NCBI GenBank assembly: GCA_950097015.1
Contig: CATNEN010000001.1
Span: 24,915,001 to 24,979,000, forward strand
Direction of reading: 5' to 3'
DNA: 64,000 bases
From: Macrostomum hystrix
Taxonomy: Eukaryota > Platyhelminthes > Macrostomidae
Part shown: positions 61,162-64,000 of the stretch, one piece after another
Layout of the letters: each line of letters starts with the position of its first letter
Position numbering within the stretch: position 1 is the stretch's first letter
Translations under genes and position numbers: made by a program
The notes under the pieces: generated by a model
Database searches by the model: none
What the model was told of the DNA's origin: nothing
Seen by the model: only the letters and a program-made list of their open reading frames with translations

Positions 61162-64000
61162 ATGAGCCTAGTTGGCTCTATTGAACCCTTTGAAGAGGGG
61201 ACAGAAAAATGGCAGCAGTACCAGAAAAGACTGGAGCAGTTTTTCGAGGCCAATGACATCAAAGATGAGAAAAAGCGCGCCGTTCTCCTCAGTGTCTGCG
61301 GCAAGAAGACTTACCAGCTAATAGCCAGCCTGCTAGCTCCTGGTACTCCGGCTGCAAGCAGCTATGCAGACATCTGCGAAACGCTGAAGAATCACTTCGA
61401 CCCCGAGCCACCCGAGATCGTTCTGCGCTTCCGTTTCTACACCCGAAGTCGCCGTGCCGGCGAGTCAATTGCTGACTTCCTCGCCGACCTTCGCAGACTG
61501 GCCAGGGACTGCAACTTTGGCAGCAGCCTGGACAGCATGCTCAGGGACAGGTTCGTGCTTGGCATCAACGACGACAACATCCAGCGGAGGCTGCTGTCAG
61601 AGCGGAAGCTTACGCTCGACACCGCACTGTCTCGAGCCCAGGCCGAAGCTTCAGCAGCCGAAGGGAACCTGATGGTGACCAAATCTTCGGCCAGCCAGGA
61701 GGCCTTCCAAATCGCCAAGCAGCCGGTCGCTAAGCGCTGTTTTCGGTGTCTCTCGCAGCGGCACGCGGCTGCCAAGTGCCCCTTCGTTGACAAAAAATGC
61801 TTCAATTGCTCGAAGCTGGGCCACGCGGCTGCTGCCTGCAAGTCGCCGGCTGCCACAAATCGTCGGGGCGATCAGGCCGTCAGGGAGGTCGAGCTGGAAG
61901 AGGAAGAGACACATTCACTGCACGTAATGGCTGAACGACGGAGAGGGAAGATTCCGCCGATCGAGACAACGGTGCTTATCGATGGCACGCCGGTGCGCAT
62001 GGAGATTGACACCGGCGCGTCGGTCTCACTCATTTCGTCGGACACCTTCCGCTCAGAGCTGCGAGGACGGCCCAAGCTTGAGCCCGCCAACGCCCACCTG
62101 CGCACGTATTCAGGAGAGCCTGTTCCGCTGCTCGGCAGAATCATCGTCCAAGTGCGGGCGGCTGGAGCGGCCAAGGAGCTTCCACTGCTTGTCGTCAACG
62201 GCTCAGGTTCGAACCTGATCGGCCGCGACTGGCTTGCTGACCTGCCTCTGGACTGGCGCAGCATCAAGCAGGTGACCAAGGACGGCGAGCACCCGAGAAT
62301 CCGCGCCCTGCTTGACCAGTACGCCGATGTTTTTGAGCCCGGACTCGGTAAGTGCAATGGGCCACCTGTACGGCTGCACTTGAAAGACAGAGCCCGGCCT
62401 CGATTTTTCAAAGCGCGCACCGTTCCCTTTGCTCTCAAAGCCAAGGTGGAGGCCCAGCTCGACAAAGAAATCGAGCAGGGCGTGCTCGTTCCCGTGAACA
62501 GCTCGGACTACGCATCGCCGATCGTGCCTGTCCTCAAGTCCGACGGCTCGGTGCGCATCTGTGCGGACTTTAAGCAGACGGTCAACATCAACATCGAGCC
62601 TGACAAGTACCCGCTGCCACGCATTGACGAGCTTTTTGCCAAGCTGGCCGGCGGCCAAAAGTTCACCAAGCTCGACTTGTCGCAGGCCTATTCCCAGATG
62701 CCGCTTGACGAAGCAGCCCAGCAACTCTGCACCATCAACACCTCTAAGGGCCTGCTTCGGTATACCCGGCTGCCGTTCGGCGTCGCTCCAGCTGTCGGCA
62801 TCTTCCAGCGGTACATGGACAGCCTGCTGCACTCCATCCCGCATTTCGCCTGCTTCATTGATGATCTGATCATTACTGGTGCTGACGACGGAAGCCATTT
62901 ACGCTCCCTAGAGCTGGTGCTGCAGCGACTGCAACAGAGCGGTCTGCGCTGCGGCCTCGGCAAGTGCAACTTCATGCAGGAGAGCGTCTGCTACCTAGGC
63001 CACAGGATCGACGCCGCAGGCCTCCATCCGCTTCAGGACAAGGTGCGCGCGATCGTGGACGCTCCACCACCGCGGAATGTGACGCAGCTCCGCAGCTTCC
63101 TTGGCATGGTCAACTATTATGGCAAGTTCATGCCGAACTTATCTGCCGAGCTGGCATCGCTGCACCGCCTACTAGACCAGGGCGCCGAGTGGCGTTGGGG
63201 TGCCCCGCAAGACGCCGCGTTCAACAAGTTCAAGAAGCTCCTCAGTAAGGCGCCGGTCCTGGTGCATTTTGACGACAGCAAGCCATTGGTCCTGGAGTGC
63301 GACGCCTCGCCGTACGGCATCGGCGCTGTCATCAGCCACCGGATTAACGGCATCGACCAGCCGATCGCTTTCGCTTCACGCTCGTTGCACGACGCCGAGA
63401 CAAGGTATTCCCAGTTGGACAAGGAAGCCCTAGCAATAATCTTCGGCGTAAAACGCTTTCACTCGTACCTGTACGGCCGGAAATTCACACTCATCAGCGA
63501 CCACAAGCCGCTGCTGGGGCTGCTGCATGAAGGCAAGCCGATTCCTGCGATGGCATCAGGCAGGATCCAGCGGTGGGCGCTTCTCCTGTCCGCCTACAGT
63601 TACACGATGGAGCACCGGTCCGGCCGATCGCTGCTGCGAGCGGACGCGCTGAGCCGGCTGCCGCTTCCCGAAAGACCGCGGGACGCACCAGTACCAGCAG
63701 ACGTGGTTCTCGTCATGGACATGCTGGACGAAGGACCGGTCACAGCCGGAGACATTCGAGTCTGGACCCGGAAGGACCTGGTCCTTTCCAGAGCGCTGCA
63801 CTTCACCGAATGCGGCTGCTGGCCGGAGCAGACGAGCCCAGAACTGCAGCCGTATCGATCCCGACGCGACCAGCTCAGCGTGCAGGACGGCTGTCTGCTC
63901 TGGGGCACTCGAGTCGTGGTGCCGCACGCCGGCCGGTCTGCGCTGCTACAGTGTCTGCACCAAGGACACCAGGGTGCGTCCAGAATGAAGGCGCTCGCTC
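61162..64000 (+). CDS. Ty3/Gypsy gag-pol polyprotein (3' end outside window)
   Basis: One frame stays open from the ATG at 61162 to the window's end (at least 946 codons), with gag and pol fused without a frameshift. In order: gag region (about 1-190), two CCHC zinc knuckles (CFRCLSQRHAAAKC and CFNCSKLGHAAAAC), aspartic protease (MEIDTGASVSLIS, about 280), reverse transcriptase (KWPxxR-free type with YPLPRIDELFAKLAGGQKFT, FTKLDLSQAYSQMPL, RLPFGVAPA, and catalytic FIDDLI near 565), RNase H (ECDASPYGIGAV; KRFHSYLYGRKF; ISDHKPL), and the start of the integrase zinc-binding domain (LHQGHQGASR). No stop or missing catalytic residue was seen, so the element may be young. GC-rich codons contrast with the LTR. 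Integrase is cut by the window edge. Confidence 0.94.
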   Translation, partial: MSLVGSIEPFEEGTEKWQQYQKRLEQFFEANDIKDEKKRAVLLSVCGKKTYQLIASLLAPGTPAASSYADICETLKNHFDPEPPEIVLRFRFYTRSRRAGESIADFLADLRRLARDCNFGSSLDSMLRDRFVLGINDDNIQRRLLSERKLTLDTALSRAQAEASAAEGNLMVTKSSASQEAFQIAKQPVAKRCFRCLSQRHAAAKCPFVDKKCFNCSKLGHAAAACKSPAATNRRGDQAVREVELEEEETHSLHVMAERRRGKIPPIETTVLIDGTPVRMEIDTGASVSLISSDTFRSELRGRPKLEPANAHLRTYSGEPVPLLGRIIVQVRAAGAAKELPLLVVNGSGSNLIGRDWLADLPLDWRSIKQVTKDGEHPRIRALLDQYADVFEPGLGKCNGPPVRLHLKDRARPRFFKARTVPFALKAKVEAQLDKEIEQGVLVPVNSSDYASPIVPVLKSDGSVRICADFKQTVNINIEPDKYPLPRIDELFAKLAGGQKFTKLDLSQAYSQMPLDEAAQQLCTINTSKGLLRYTRLPFGVAPAVGIFQRYMDSLLHSIPHFACFIDDLIITGADDGSHLRSLELVLQRLQQSGLRCGLGKCNFMQESVCYLGHRIDAAGLHPLQDKVRAIVDAPPPRNVTQLRSFLGMVNYYGKFMPNLSAELASLHRLLDQGAEWRWGAPQDAAFNKFKKLLSKAPVLVHFDDSKPLVLECDASPYGIGAVISHRINGIDQPIAFASRSLHDAETRYSQLDKEALAIIFGVKRFHSYLYGRKFTLISDHKPLLGLLHEGKPIPAMASGRIQRWALLLSAYSYTMEHRSGRSLLRADALSRLPLPERPRDAPVPADVVLVMDMLDEGPVTAGDIRVWTRKDLVLSRALHFTECGCWPEQTSPELQPYRSRRDQLSVQDGCLLWGTRVVVPHAGRSALLQCLHQGHQGASRMKALA

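Overview
The window is nuclear DNA from an animal. The evidence is GT-AG introns with matching phases, typical animal genes (holocarboxylase synthetase, GDP-L-fucose synthase, a calmodulin-like protein, secreted PAN/fibrinogen-domain proteins), tRNA-derived SINEs and a Ty3/Gypsy retrotransposon. Coding exons are GC-rich with Ala/Ser/Leu runs; the intergenic DNA is AT-rich. Five genes have an acceptor-like AG within about 80 nt upstream of the start codon, which would fit spliced-leader trans-splicing. A flatworm or other lophotrochozoan is my best guess, but the sequence does not prove it.

Layout. 1-4610: two copies of a ~1 kb LTR-like unit, each followed by a 20-bp minisatellite. 5-6 kb: a SINE and a short array. 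6.06-15.43 kb (minus): a nine-exon holocarboxylase synthetase whose introns over 400 bp are nearly all filled by tandem arrays, each of a different sequence. 17.5-18.9 kb (minus): an intronless ZIP-family transporter. 19.7-20.8 kb (minus): an intronless secreted PAN-like protein. 23.2-25.2 kb (minus): a two-exon IRAK1BP1/SIMPL homologue. 25.3-31 kb: AT-rich DNA and arrays. 31.0-34.9 kb (plus): a five-exon calmodulin-like gene, again with array-filled introns. 36.5-38.2 kb (minus): a three-exon GDP-L-fucose synthase. 39.1-39.6 kb: a MITE with a 9-bp target duplication. 42.9-61 kb (plus): a cluster of PAN + fibrinogen-related genes (two complete, one partial, two broken terminal-exon copies), interspersed with SINEs, a hAT-type MITE, a Helitron fragment, a 16-bp array and a dead LINE reverse transcriptase. 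60.95-64 kb: the 5' part of a Ty3/Gypsy element (LTR, primer-binding site, uninterrupted gag-pol frame), which runs off the window.

How the genes relate. The housekeeping genes (protein biotinylation, GDP-fucose synthesis, Ca2+ sensing, metal transport) are not functionally linked. The only gene family is the PAN-fibrinogen cluster. It shows recent duplication: genes 1 and 3 share an identical 67-bp intron 1 but have unrelated signal peptides, and copies are being lost through truncation and frameshift. The most distinctive feature overall is the number of private minisatellites, roughly one per long intron or spacer, with unit lengths mostly 16-23 or 31 bp.
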